Part shown: one piece after another, positions 34,727-43,083 of the stretch
Layout of the letters: every line of letters starts with the position of its first letter
Position numbering within the stretch: position 1 is the first letter of the stretch
Assembly (NCBI GenBank): GCA_964575895.1
Contig: CAZNTE010000007.1
Location: forward strand, 33,633-97,632
Direction: 5' to 3'
DNA from: Gudongella sp964575895
GTDB lineage: Bacteria; Bacillota; Clostridia; Tissierellales; Tissierellaceae
DNA: 64,000 bases
The notes under the pieces: generated by a model
What the model was told of the DNA's origin: nothing
The model's database searches: none
What the model saw: only the letters and a program-made list of their open reading frames with translations
Made by a program: the position numbers and the translations under genes

Positions 34727-35236
34727 ATGAATAACACTATAAATACTAAAATAGATGGCTTGACTTTTAGAATGGCAAAAGAAGAAGATGTTAGCTTAAT
34801 TTTGAAATTCATAAAAGAATTAGCAGATTACGAGAAGCTACTTCATGAAGTTGTAGCGACAGAGGAGATATTAACTGAATCATTATTTAGAAGAAAAGCA
34901 GCTGAAGTAGTTATTGCAGAACTTAATCATGAACCAATAGGATTTGCACTGTTCTTTCATAATTTTTCAACTTTCTTAGGGAAACCAGGCTTATATCTAG
35001 AGGACCTATATGTAACTCCTTCAATGAGAGGAAGGGGAATAGGTAAATTATTATTAGCCTTTCTTGCTAATTTAGCCTTGGAAAGAGGGTGTGGAAGGTT
35101 TGAGTGGTGGTGTTTGGACTGGAACAAACCATCTATAGACTTTTATAAGAGTATTGGTGCCATTCCAATGGATGAATGGACTGTTTTTAGGGTTTGTGAT
35201 GATGCTTTAGTTAACTTGGCTAAGGAATTTTCTTAG
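34727..35236 (+). CDS. GNAT N-acetyltransferase, SSAT-like
   Basis: A 169-residue acetyltransferase with the pattern of spermidine/spermine N1-acetyltransferase-like enzymes: FALFFHNFSTFLGKPGLYLEDLYV near residue 66 (in parts), the acetyl-CoA loop MRGRGIGKLLL near 102, and FEWWCLDWNKPSIDFYKSIGA near 126. Polyamines or thialysine are likely substrates by family. It is followed 11 nt later by the phosphatase gene. Start ATG behind GGAGGAG. Confidence 0.85.
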   Translation: MNNTINTKIDGLTFRMAKEEDVSLILKFIKELADYEKLLHEVVATEEILTESLFRRKAAEVVIAELNHEPIGFALFFHNFSTFLGKPGLYLEDLYVTPSMRGRGIGKLLLAFLANLALERGCGRFEWWCLDWNKPSIDFYKSIGAIPMDEWTVFRVCDDALVNLAKEFS

Positions 35237-35247
35237 GAGGAAATAAC

Positions 35248-35859
35248 TTGAGATTATATATTACTAGACATGGACAAACAAAGTGGAATATTGAGAGAAG
35301 ATTACAGGGATGGAATGACTCGCCATTAACCAGAATAGGAGTTAAAAGAGCTCAAGAACTTTCAAGTAGATTAAAGAAGGTTGATTTTGATATCGTTTAT
35401 ACCAGCGATCAATATAGATCCATAAGAACTGCTGATATTATCTTAGGAGAGAAAAGAGTAAAAAGAGTTAAGATGAATAAGTTGAGAGAGATAGGCTTTG
35501 GTTCATGGGAAGGTATGACCTTAGATGAAATTGAAGAAAAATACGAGGAAGAATTTAATACGTACTTACATCAACCTGAAAATTATAAGCCCATAGATGG
35601 AGAAAGCATTGTCGAATTATTTCAAAGAGTTACAAGCGCTCTTGAGGAAATAAAGAAAAGTGGAGGAGAAAATATTCTAATAGTTTCCCATGGTGTAACC
35701 ATTAGAGCTTTATTATGTGTAATTAAAGGAATAGGGGTTGAAGGTTTTAAGGAGACTGAAGTTCTACCAGGAACCTCTTTAAGTATTTTCGATTTTAAAG
35801 ACAATAAATTTATAAGTATATGTGAGGGAGATACTTCACATTTTAATAGAAGTAGGTAG
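35248..35859 (+). CDS. Histidine phosphatase family protein
   Basis: A 203-residue phosphoglycerate-mutase-like phosphatase. The catalytic histidine is in LYITRHGQTKWN (His8), the partner motif is LREIGFGSWEG near 84, and the second histidine lies in LIVSHGVTIRAL near 149. This group includes PhoE and the alpha-ribazole phosphatase CobC; the substrate is not clear here. TTG start behind TTAGGAGG, directly after the acetyltransferase gene. Confidence 0.86.
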   Translation: MRLYITRHGQTKWNIERRLQGWNDSPLTRIGVKRAQELSSRLKKVDFDIVYTSDQYRSIRTADIILGEKRVKRVKMNKLREIGFGSWEGMTLDEIEEKYEEEFNTYLHQPENYKPIDGESIVELFQRVTSALEEIKKSGGENILIVSHGVTIRALLCVIKGIGVEGFKETEVLPGTSLSIFDFKDNKFISICEGDTSHFNRSR

Positions 35860-35869
35860 GGGTGAATTA

Positions 35870-36547
35870 ATGACAAAAATAAATAAAAACTCAACTAGAA
35901 TAAAGGTTTTTCTTATAATGGCAATATTCTTAGTTGGGGTTAATTTATTAATATCAGCGACATTTCACGGAATGAGTCAATCATTTTACACATATGAAGG
36001 TGAATTCAAGTATTATGAGGTTAGGGATAAAGGGACCATTTTCTTGGATGATCTAAGTAGAGAATTAGTAGTAAATATAGTAGATGATAGTTCAAATGAT
36101 ATTTCTTTTTCCAATGAGTTTACACTATCCTACTTAGATAGAGATATTAGGGTTATTACAAGAAACTATTCAAATGATGGATTCCAAGTTTTGGATAGTG
36201 AAGGGAATATTTATACAGAGGTTATAGAGGTAGTAAATGGAGAAGTAATAAGAAATCATGGAGATATTTATGAGCTTTCAAATGATATTCAGTTAGCCTA
36301 CGGAACTAATAAGGTTATGACCTACCTTGATAATGCTGTTGAAAGTTTTAAGAAATTCATATTTTTAGCCATCTTATCTCTATTTGGTAGTTTTCTAATT
36401 GTGTTACCTAATCTGGCTGTAAAAGTAGAAACTTTATTTTTGATCAAAGAGAAAAAGATACTAGATAAAATAATAGGAGTAAATGTTCTTATTGGATTAG
36501 TGTTAATAGTCATATCCTTATTTTTAAATATTGTTCTCTTTTTATAG
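35870..36547 (+). CDS. Membrane protein with extracytoplasmic domain
   Basis: A 225-residue protein, family not recognised. It has an N-terminal hydrophobic segment at about residues 11-30, a polar beta-rich region to about 155, and two more membrane segments at about 165-190 and 203-225. This suggests an outside domain held by three helices. The frame opens at 35822 inside the phosphatase gene, but the ATG at 35870 with GTAGGGGTG ahead is the likely start. It is the last gene of the acetyltransferase-phosphatase unit. Confidence 0.65.
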   Translation: MTKINKNSTRIKVFLIMAIFLVGVNLLISATFHGMSQSFYTYEGEFKYYEVRDKGTIFLDDLSRELVVNIVDDSSNDISFSNEFTLSYLDRDIRVITRNYSNDGFQVLDSEGNIYTEVIEVVNGEVIRNHGDIYELSNDIQLAYGTNKVMTYLDNAVESFKKFIFLAILSLFGSFLIVLPNLAVKVETLFLIKEKKILDKIIGVNVLIGLVLIVISLFLNIVLFL

Positions 36548-36579
36548 TGATTTGCTTAAGAGATTTCATTACTATAAGA

Positions 36580-36593
36580 TATGGATATCCATA
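36580..36593. promoter_or_regulatory. 14-bp perfect palindrome upstream of the Nim-like gene
   Basis: TATGGATATCCATA lies 27 bp before the ATG of the flavoprotein gene. The position fits a repressor operator; no T-tract follows, so it is not a terminator. Confidence 0.4.
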
Positions 36594-36620
36594 GTTTCAG
36601 TTAATATAAGGGGGATATAG

Positions 36621-37082
36621 ATGTTTAGAAACATGAGAAGAAAAGACAGGGAAGTAAGTAGTGAGTTAGCTTATGAGATTTTAAGGGATGCTGAATATGG
36701 AGTATTATCAACCATTGGAGATGATGGCTATCCTTATGGGATTCCATTAAGTCATGTACTAATCAATAATACTATATATTTTCATGCAGCTAAAACTGGG
36801 TATAAAGTTGATAATATAAAGAGAAATCACAAGGGTTCTTATTGTGCAGTAAGAAGTACTAAAGTATTACCTAGTGAATTTGCCACAGACTATGAATCTG
36901 TAGTGGTTTTCGGGAAGGTAAGTGAGGTATTTGACAAAGAGAAAGAGGAGGCATTATTAGCCCTTATAGATAAGTATTCAAAGGGATTTGAGAAAGAGGG
37001 ATCAGACTATATAGCAAAGTCTGGAAAAAATACATCAGTTTTTAGAATAGAAATAGAACACATAACTGGGAAAGTCAGATAG
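36621..37082 (+). CDS. Pyridoxamine-5'-phosphate-oxidase-like (Nim-type) flavoprotein
   Basis: A 153-residue split-barrel flavoprotein of the type found in 5-nitroimidazole reductases. Landmarks are YGVLSTIGDDGYPYGIPLSHV near residue 28 (in parts), IYFHAAKTGYKVDNI near 53 and CAVRSTKVLPSEFATDYESVVVFG near 77. It binds FMN or a related flavin and may reduce nitro compounds; many members have other or unknown roles. A GGGGGAT site precedes the ATG. It is followed 15 nt later by the signal peptidase gene. Confidence 0.82.
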   Translation: MFRNMRRKDREVSSELAYEILRDAEYGVLSTIGDDGYPYGIPLSHVLINNTIYFHAAKTGYKVDNIKRNHKGSYCAVRSTKVLPSEFATDYESVVVFGKVSEVFDKEKEEALLALIDKYSKGFEKEGSDYIAKSGKNTSVFRIEIEHITGKVR

Positions 37083-37097
37083 AAAAGAGTTGATAAA

Positions 37098-37712
37098 ATG
37101 AATAAGCTAAAAAGTATTTTTGGGAATTTTTTTAGTTGGGTAAGTTCTTTAATAATCGCAATTTTTATTTCGCTTTTTATAGTTTCCAATATCGTAACCA
37201 TGACCCAGATAAAGGAGTTATCCATGGAACCAACTCTTTTTGAGAATGAAAGAGTAGTTATTAATAGAGCCATATATTATATTAGAGAACCACAGAGAGG
37301 AGAAGTGGTAATTTTAAATAAAAAACCAGTTGAAAAGGGAATATTTATCAATATGGTCTATGAAGTTAAAGAAATAGTAAATAGCCTTAGGTATAGATTT
37401 ACTGGAGTAATTGAAAAGAACATTTTAATAAAGAGGGTAATCGCCATTCCAGGGGATACAATTGCCTTTGTAAATGGACAAGTGGAAGTAAATGGAATAA
37501 TTTTAGATGAGGAATATGCACAGGGGTTGACATATAAAAGGGCATCCCATGGTCAGATTTATGAAATCCCAGAGGGTATGGTCTTTGTTATGGGAGATAA
37601 TAGGGAAAGAAGCTTAGATAGTAGAGAGTTTGGACCTATATATATTGAACAGATAAAAGGAAGAGCTGAATATATTTTCTATCCATTCGATAAAATGGGT
37701 AAGATCAGATAA
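37098..37712 (+). CDS. lepB: Type I signal peptidase
   Basis: A 204-residue membrane-bound peptidase that removes signal peptides from exported proteins. One N-terminal membrane helix (about 12-36), then the catalytic serine in ELSMEPT (Ser42), the lysine in LIKRVIAIPGD (Lys112), and the conserved GDNRERSLDSREFG near 172. A 30-residue insertion between the boxes (about 75-107) is longer than in short Gram-positive enzymes. It sits between a flavoprotein gene and the D-cysteine desulfhydrase gene on the same strand. Confidence 0.92.
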   Translation: MNKLKSIFGNFFSWVSSLIIAIFISLFIVSNIVTMTQIKELSMEPTLFENERVVINRAIYYIREPQRGEVVILNKKPVEKGIFINMVYEVKEIVNSLRYRFTGVIEKNILIKRVIAIPGDTIAFVNGQVEVNGIILDEEYAQGLTYKRASHGQIYEIPEGMVFVMGDNRERSLDSREFGPIYIEQIKGRAEYIFYPFDKMGKIR

Positions 37713-37723
37713 GGAGGATTACT

Positions 37724-38704
37724 TTGAAATATCCTGAAAGGCTAAATTTAGCAAATTTACCAACTAAAATTGAAAAACTTGAAAGATTTAGTAAAGATAA
37801 CAATTGCAATGTTTGGATAAAAAGAGATGATCAGACCCACATGGAGTTTTCTGGGAATAAGATTAGAAAATTAGAATATGCAGTTAAAGAAGCACTAGAT
37901 CAAGGAGCAAACTATTTGATTACATGCGGAGGTATACAATCCAATCATGCAAGAGCTACCGCAGCAGTTGCAGCAAAACTTGGACTAAAGTCACACCTTG
38001 TTCTAAGAGGAGAAGAAAGAGATGTAGCCGAAGGAAATCTATTCTTAGATAAAATGCTAGGAGCTGAGATTACCTTTATATCACCAGATGAGTACTCCAA
38101 TAGCAGGAATCAAATTATGGAAGAAATAAAGGAAACAGCAGAAAAACAAGGACTTAGAGGGTACATCCTACCTGAGGGAGCTTCAAATGTTATTGGTTCA
38201 TTTGGATATATAAGAGCATATGATGAGATTATTAGTCAAGAGAAGGAAGTCGGATTAGAATTTGATGCAATTGTGATTTCAGTTGGTTCAGGTGGGACTT
38301 ATGCTGGGTTGTATTATGGGAATCTACTTAGAAGAGGTAGTAAGGATATAATAGGAATGAGTATTTATGGATCTGAAGATCATTTTAAAGAAATTTCTTC
38401 ACAATTAGTAAAAGATATAGGTGTTTATACTGGTGAGTACTTTAATGTAACTAGTGAGGATATTATTGCAAATGATAAGTACCTAGGACTTGGTTATGGG
38501 AAAAGCCAATATGAGGAGATTAAATTCATTAAGGATTTTGCCATTAAAGAGGGAATTGTTCTGGATCCAGTCTATACTGGGAAAGCAATGTATGGACTTT
38601 TTAATGAAATTGAAAGTGGAAATATGAAGAAGTATAATAATATATTATTTATTCATACTGGAGGTATTTTTGGATGGACAAAGGAAGCCCGAAGCCTAAT
38701 ATGA
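37724..38704 (+). CDS. dcyD: D-cysteine desulfhydrase / ACC-deaminase family PLP enzyme
   Basis: A 326-residue pyridoxal-phosphate enzyme. The lysine that binds the cofactor is in EFSGNKIRKLEYAV near residue 46, followed by the substrate loop CGGIQSNHARATAAVA near 66 and the phosphate-binding SVGSGGTYAGL near 187. Family members split D-cysteine to pyruvate, sulfide and ammonia. The relative 1-aminocyclopropane-1-carboxylate deaminase is a less likely alternative. TTG start behind AAGGAGG, 11 nt after lepB. Confidence 0.88.
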   Translation: MKYPERLNLANLPTKIEKLERFSKDNNCNVWIKRDDQTHMEFSGNKIRKLEYAVKEALDQGANYLITCGGIQSNHARATAAVAAKLGLKSHLVLRGEERDVAEGNLFLDKMLGAEITFISPDEYSNSRNQIMEEIKETAEKQGLRGYILPEGASNVIGSFGYIRAYDEIISQEKEVGLEFDAIVISVGSGGTYAGLYYGNLLRRGSKDIIGMSIYGSEDHFKEISSQLVKDIGVYTGEYFNVTSEDIIANDKYLGLGYGKSQYEEIKFIKDFAIKEGIVLDPVYTGKAMYGLFNEIESGNMKKYNNILFIHTGGIFGWTKEARSLI

Positions 38705-39864
38705 AAGTAGAATGGAACATCAAATACTTAACCATTGCTGTATATTCATTGATTGTAATATGTTTAAGTATATTATTCTACTTGGTAGCATCTGATTATT
38801 CTGTTTTTAGCAATAATGTAAGTAGGTACATAAATACATTACAACCTATAATAATAGGTGCTTCAATGGCTTATCTTTTTAATTTTATATTAGATTTTTT
38901 TGAAAAGAAGGTATTGTTATCTCTATTACCTAAAAAGACCAAATTTAGATATAGAAGAGCACTGGGAATAATCCTAACATATATTGTTGTATTTGTTTTG
39001 TTTTATCTATTTGTATCAATAATTTTTCCTCAATTAGTCTCATCAGTAATGAGATTTGTAAACGAACTGACCAACAACTTTGATTCGATTTATGCTTGGG
39101 TTATTGGACTTATTGAAAGACTGGAGATAAGGCAGGAGTACCTGGATTACATAGTGGATTGGTGGAATGGTTTTTTCAATAATCTACTAGGGTTTTTAAC
39201 TGATCTGATTCCTATAATTGGAAATGTAGTAAGGATTATAATTTCGAGTGTCTGGAATATAGTCCTGGGAGTGATAGTATCAATTTACCTACTAGCCGAT
39301 AAGGAAAGATTTAAGGCCATCTCCAAAAAAATCACCTTTTCAATATTTCCCGACAAAAGAGCAAAAAGGAATCTTGAATTAGCAAGAAGAGCAGATAATA
39401 TTTTTGGCAGGTTTTTAAGTGGGAAAATCTTAGATTCATTTATTATTGGAATTCTAACTTACTTTGTACTGAGATTTTTCAATATGCCTTATGTAACCTT
39501 GGTATCATTTATAATTGGGGTTACAAATATAATTCCGTTCTTTGGACCATTCATTGGTATGGTTCCAGCATTTTTCATCATACTAATAGTATCACCAATT
39601 CAAGCCTTGTGGTTCTTACTGATTATATTTGTAATTCAGCAGTTGGACGGTAATTTTATAGGTCCTAAAATACTAGGAGATTCCCTTGGGATATCTGCAT
39701 TTTGGATTTTATTCTCACTACTTGTGGCAGGTAAGTTATTGGGTTTCTTAGGCCTAATAATTGGAGTTCCTTTATTTGTGTTTGTCTATTCAATAATTAA
39801 AGATAATGTTGAGATTAGGTTGGCTAAAAAAGGTCTGCCTATTGAGACCAAGGAATATTTATAG
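38674..39864 (+). CDS. AI-2E family transporter / permease
   Basis: A 396-residue membrane protein with about eight helices. It shows the conserved family segments: YRRALGIILTYIVVF near residue 94, IIPFFGPFIGMVPA near 288, QQLDGNFIGPKILG near 322 and FLGLIIGVPLFVF near 360. Members export small molecules or ions; the link to autoinducer-2 is not general. The ATG at 38674 has GGAGG nearby but overlaps the previous gene by 31 nt; the ATG at 38701 is an alternative start. Confidence 0.87.
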   Translation: MDKGSPKPNMKVEWNIKYLTIAVYSLIVICLSILFYLVASDYSVFSNNVSRYINTLQPIIIGASMAYLFNFILDFFEKKVLLSLLPKKTKFRYRRALGIILTYIVVFVLFYLFVSIIFPQLVSSVMRFVNELTNNFDSIYAWVIGLIERLEIRQEYLDYIVDWWNGFFNNLLGFLTDLIPIIGNVVRIIISSVWNIVLGVIVSIYLLADKERFKAISKKITFSIFPDKRAKRNLELARRADNIFGRFLSGKILDSFIIGILTYFVLRFFNMPYVTLVSFIIGVTNIIPFFGPFIGMVPAFFIILIVSPIQALWFLLIIFVIQQLDGNFIGPKILGDSLGISAFWILFSLLVAGKLLGFLGLIIGVPLFVFVYSIIKDNVEIRLAKKGLPIETKEYL

Positions 39865-39884
39865 AGGTATGAGTTCATACCTCT
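39863..39884. terminator. Bidirectional terminator
   Basis: AGAGGTATGA-GT-TCATACCTCT, 10-bp perfect stem between the permease gene and the convergent YgbA-type gene. Confidence 0.78.
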
Positions 39885-39899
39885 TCTCTATATGTATTA

Positions 39900-40223
39900 T
39901 TATTTTGAGAACATGTGTTTTAGTAAAAGTAATGGATGGTGAAAGAGCATTCTGGGACCAGAATATCTCATGACTTTTCTTATTCTGCTTCTCATTTCTT
40001 CATTATAGCAATGGACTTTGCAAGAAGAACAGAAGGTTTTTTTATCTATAAAGGGGCACTTATCTGATCTTTCATGGGAATATTTTAAAAGTTCAGTACA
40101 ACTTTCACACAAGTCATCATTTGAATTATGGTTACCCCTGCAATAAAGAGATATCATTAGCTTAAGTACTTCTTTTTCCTTGTTCTTTTTAGTTGCCTTA
40201 GAACTACCCAATTGAGTCACCAC
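39900..40223 (-). CDS. YgbA-type (nitrous-oxide-stimulated promoter) protein
   Basis: A 107-residue cysteine-rich protein with LMISLYCRGNH, LCESCTELLKYSHERSDKCPF, and FCSSCKVHCYNEEMRSRIRKVMRYSGPRM in parts. This matches the YgbA family, whose genes in enterobacteria respond to nitric oxide. The eight or so cysteines suggest metal or iron-sulfur binding. Function in anaerobes is not established. It stands alone, opposite to its neighbours. Confidence 0.82.
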   Translation of the reverse strand: MVTQLGSSKATKKNKEKEVLKLMISLYCRGNHNSNDDLCESCTELLKYSHERSDKCPFIDKKTFCSSCKVHCYNEEMRSRIRKVMRYSGPRMLFHHPLLLLKHMFSK

Positions 40224-40290
40224 CAGAATTATAATATAATAGTATTATAGCATAAGTTCATAACCTAGAAACATATATAAAGGAGGATAC

Positions 40291-40893
40291 ATGGATTATT
40301 TCATATATTCAGATGATGAGTTAGGATATTTAAAAAGTAGAGACAATGTATTAAAGGACATAATTGAATCTATAGGATTGATAAAACGATCTGTAAATAA
40401 GGATCCCTTCCAGTCATTAATTAGTAGCGTAATATCTCAGCAAATATCTACAAAAGCAGCAGTAACTGTTAAGGAAAGACTTTATAATCTCACTGATGGA
40501 TTAAATATTACTAAATTAAATGATATAAACATTGAAGAGTTAAAACAATGTGGTATGTCTTACAGAAAAGCTGAATATATAAAGGGTATAATTGACTCAA
40601 AGTTAGAAAATAAAATTAACTTTGATAGTTTAGAATCCATGTCAAATGAGGAAATAATAAAGCTACTTACAAGCTTAAGGGGAGTGGGTAAATGGACCGT
40701 AGAGATGCTATTAATATTCTCCCTTAATAGAAAAAACATTTTAAGCTATGATGACCTAGGAATAAGACGGGGGATTATAAAAGCATATAATCTGGAGAGT
40801 ATTGATAAAAAGGAGTTTGAAAAGTTTAGAGAAATTTATTCTCCATATTGTAGTATAGCATCCCTATATCTTTGGGAAGTTTCAGCAAAATAG
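40291..40893 (+). CDS. DNA-3-methyladenine glycosylase (HhH-GPD)
   Basis: A 200-residue base-excision enzyme of the AlkA-like HhH-GPD superfamily. It has PFQSLISSVISQQISTKAA near residue 39, the helix-hairpin-helix LRGVGKWTVEMLLIF near 130, and the catalytic aspartate in SYDDLGIRRG near 150. It lacks the N-terminal beta domain of E. coli AlkA, as in short Firmicute and archaeal forms. It removes alkylated purines from DNA. AAGGAGG precedes the ATG. Confidence 0.88.
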   Translation: MDYFIYSDDELGYLKSRDNVLKDIIESIGLIKRSVNKDPFQSLISSVISQQISTKAAVTVKERLYNLTDGLNITKLNDINIEELKQCGMSYRKAEYIKGIIDSKLENKINFDSLESMSNEEIIKLLTSLRGVGKWTVEMLLIFSLNRKNILSYDDLGIRRGIIKAYNLESIDKKEFEKFREIYSPYCSIASLYLWEVSAK

Positions 40894-40920
40894 ATAGTTA
40901 AAAATGAAGGAGGAAGTAAA

Positions 40921-41259
40921 ATGAGAAAAATAGCTTTTTTTGCATTTAGAGGAGATGAGATGTGTTTCATGCATCTAGTACTTAATGCTTTGGATTTACA
41001 TGAAAAAGGGTATCCAGTCAAGATAATCATGGAAGGTGAAGCAGTGACAATAATTAAGAAGTTAGAAGAGGGACAAAACAAGCTATACTTAAAGGCTAAG
41101 GAACTTGGATTATTTGATTGTATTTGCAAAGCTTGTTCAGCAAAACTTGGAGTATTGGATTTTAATGAAGGAGTGGGGATACCACTTAAGGGTGATTTGC
41201 AGGGGCATCCAGCCATGGAAGAGTTTATGAAAGATGGATACGAAATAATAACATTATAG
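40921..41259 (+). CDS. DsrE-like cytoplasmic protein
   Basis: A 112-residue small alpha/beta protein beginning KIAFFAFRGDEMCFMHLVLNAL, then a lysine-rich helix and the cysteine pair CICKACSAKLG near residue 70. It ends GHPAMEEFMKDGYEIITL. It resembles DsrE/DsrF-fold proteins that relay sulfur through cysteines; the pair here could do so. It lies just ahead of the P5C dehydrogenase gene, 19 nt apart, probably in one transcript. Confidence 0.7.
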   Translation: MRKIAFFAFRGDEMCFMHLVLNALDLHEKGYPVKIIMEGEAVTIIKKLEEGQNKLYLKAKELGLFDCICKACSAKLGVLDFNEGVGIPLKGDLQGHPAMEEFMKDGYEIITL

Positions 41260-41278
41260 TATAGGAGGTAATGATTTA

Positions 41279-42910
41279 ATGAACTTTGGACATTCAAAAA
41301 TTAGAAGGCCAGTTAATGAACCTATTTTAAATTATTTACCAGGTTCTAAAGAAAAGTTAGAGCTTAAGGAAATGTTAATGGAATTAAAGGATCAGGTTAT
41401 GGAAATTCCCCTAGTAATTGGAGGAGAGGCTATAAAGACTGGAAATGTGAAGGAGATTAGAATACCTCATAATCATGGTCACATACTTGCTAAATATCAC
41501 CTAGCTGGTGAAGAAGAACTTAAATTAGCTAAGGAAAAAGCTCTTGAAGCTAAAGAGACCTGGCAAGGCCTTTCAATGGACCAAAGAGCAGCCATATTCC
41601 TTAAGGCTGCGCAACTAATATCAGGACCTTACAGAGCTTTATTAAATGCTGCAACAATGCTTGGGCAAAGTAAGAACGTATTTCAAGCAGAAATTGACTC
41701 AGCCTGTGAGATAATTGATTTCTTAAGATTTAACATTAACTATATGCAAGAAATTTATTCTGAACAACCAGACTCAGTTGTAAGTGAGTGGAATAGACTA
41801 GAATACAGGCCACTGGAAGGTTTTGTCCTAGCCATAACTCCATTTAATTTCACTGCTATCGGGGGAAATCTTCCCACAGCTCCAGCCATGATGGGAAATA
41901 CTATAATCTGGAAACCATCTAACAATGCGGTGTATTCAAACTACCTATTTATGAGTATATTGGAAGAAGCTGGACTTCCAGCTGGTGTAATTAACTTTGT
42001 ACCTTCCTTGGGAGAAGATGTTGAAAGAGTTTTACTAAAGGATAGAGATTTGGCAGGAGTTCACTTTACAGGATCAAGTAAAGTATTCCACAGGATATAT
42101 AAAACTATAGGAGAGAACCTTTATAATTATAAGAGCTTTCCTAGAATTGTCGGAGAAACTGGGGGCAAAGACTTTGTATTTGCTCATCCTTCTGCTGATG
42201 TAGATGCATTGAGTGTTGCATTGGTAAGAGGAGCCTTTGAGTTCCAAGGACAAAAGTGTTCGGCAGCATCAAGAGCATATATACCACTGAGTATTTTTGA
42301 TGAAGTCTATATAAGAATTAAAGAAATGACAGATGAAATTACCATGGGAGAAACTGAAGATTTTAGAAATCTAGTAAATGCTGTCATTGATAAGAAAGCT
42401 TTCGATAAGATAGCTGGTTATATTGAGTGGGCAAAAGAAGATCCAGATTCAGATATTATTATTGGTGGAACCTATGATGATTCTAAGGGCTATTTTGTCA
42501 AACCAACAGTAATTCTAACTAATAATCCAAAGTCAAAGACAATGGAAGAGGAAATATTTGGACCAGTATTAACCATGTACGTATATGAAGATGATCAATT
42601 TGACAATGTATTAGGATTATGCGATGAAACATCCCCATATGGACTTACAGGAGCTATATTTGCCAGAGATAGAGAAGTGATTGAAAAGATGACAAAAGCA
42701 CTATATCAATCAGCAGGCAACCTCTATATTAATGACAAACCAACTGGAGCAGTTGTAGGTCAACAACCATTTGGAGGGGGAAGAAAGTCTGGAACCAATG
42801 ATAAGGCTGGTAGCAAGCTTAACCTACTAAGATGGGTTAATGTACGAAATATTAAAGAGAATTATATCCCTCCAAAATCCTATGAATATGGGTTTATGGT
42901 TGAAAAATAG
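41279..42910 (+). CDS. pruA: L-glutamate gamma-semialdehyde (P5C) dehydrogenase
   Basis: A 543-residue aldehyde dehydrogenase that turns pyrroline-5-carboxylate (as glutamate semialdehyde) into glutamate with NAD. The active-site glutamate lies in VGETGGKDFVFAH near residue 290, the nucleophilic cysteine in FQGQKCSAASRAY near 324, and the substrate segment GQQPFGGGRKSGTNDKAG near 498. The sequence matches the eukaryote-like P5CDH branch. No proline dehydrogenase gene is adjacent, so it probably serves arginine/ornithine or proline use from elsewhere. A terminator follows at once. Confidence 0.92.
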   Translation: MNFGHSKIRRPVNEPILNYLPGSKEKLELKEMLMELKDQVMEIPLVIGGEAIKTGNVKEIRIPHNHGHILAKYHLAGEEELKLAKEKALEAKETWQGLSMDQRAAIFLKAAQLISGPYRALLNAATMLGQSKNVFQAEIDSACEIIDFLRFNINYMQEIYSEQPDSVVSEWNRLEYRPLEGFVLAITPFNFTAIGGNLPTAPAMMGNTIIWKPSNNAVYSNYLFMSILEEAGLPAGVINFVPSLGEDVERVLLKDRDLAGVHFTGSSKVFHRIYKTIGENLYNYKSFPRIVGETGGKDFVFAHPSADVDALSVALVRGAFEFQGQKCSAASRAYIPLSIFDEVYIRIKEMTDEITMGETEDFRNLVNAVIDKKAFDKIAGYIEWAKEDPDSDIIIGGTYDDSKGYFVKPTVILTNNPKSKTMEEEIFGPVLTMYVYEDDQFDNVLGLCDETSPYGLTGAIFARDREVIEKMTKALYQSAGNLYINDKPTGAVVGQQPFGGGRKSGTNDKAGSKLNLLRWVNVRNIKENYIPPKSYEYGFMVEK

Positions 42911-42918
42911 ACACCTTG

Positions 42919-42944
42919 CCACTCCTTCTTCGGGAGTGGTTTTC
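42919..42944 (+). terminator. Terminator after pruA
   Basis: CCACTCC / GGAGTGG hairpin with 7-nt loop, then TTTT. Confidence 0.82.
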
Positions 42945-42959
42945 ATGTAAATTATTATT

Positions 42960-42988
42960 TTGATAAGTAAATGTTTTCATGTTATAAT
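42960..42988 (+). promoter_or_regulatory. Promoter of the EF-G-like gene
   Basis: TTGATA (42960-42965), 17 bp, TATAAT (42983-42988). The leader of about 88 nt to the start codon shows no clear structure. Confidence 0.65.
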
Positions 42989-43083
42989 TAGAAGGTGTAG
43001 AATTTCAACTTGTTTGAAAATTGCTTTAATTTGAAAAAGGCATAAATCCTTTATAAAAAAAATCTTGTTAGGGGGAATGTATC

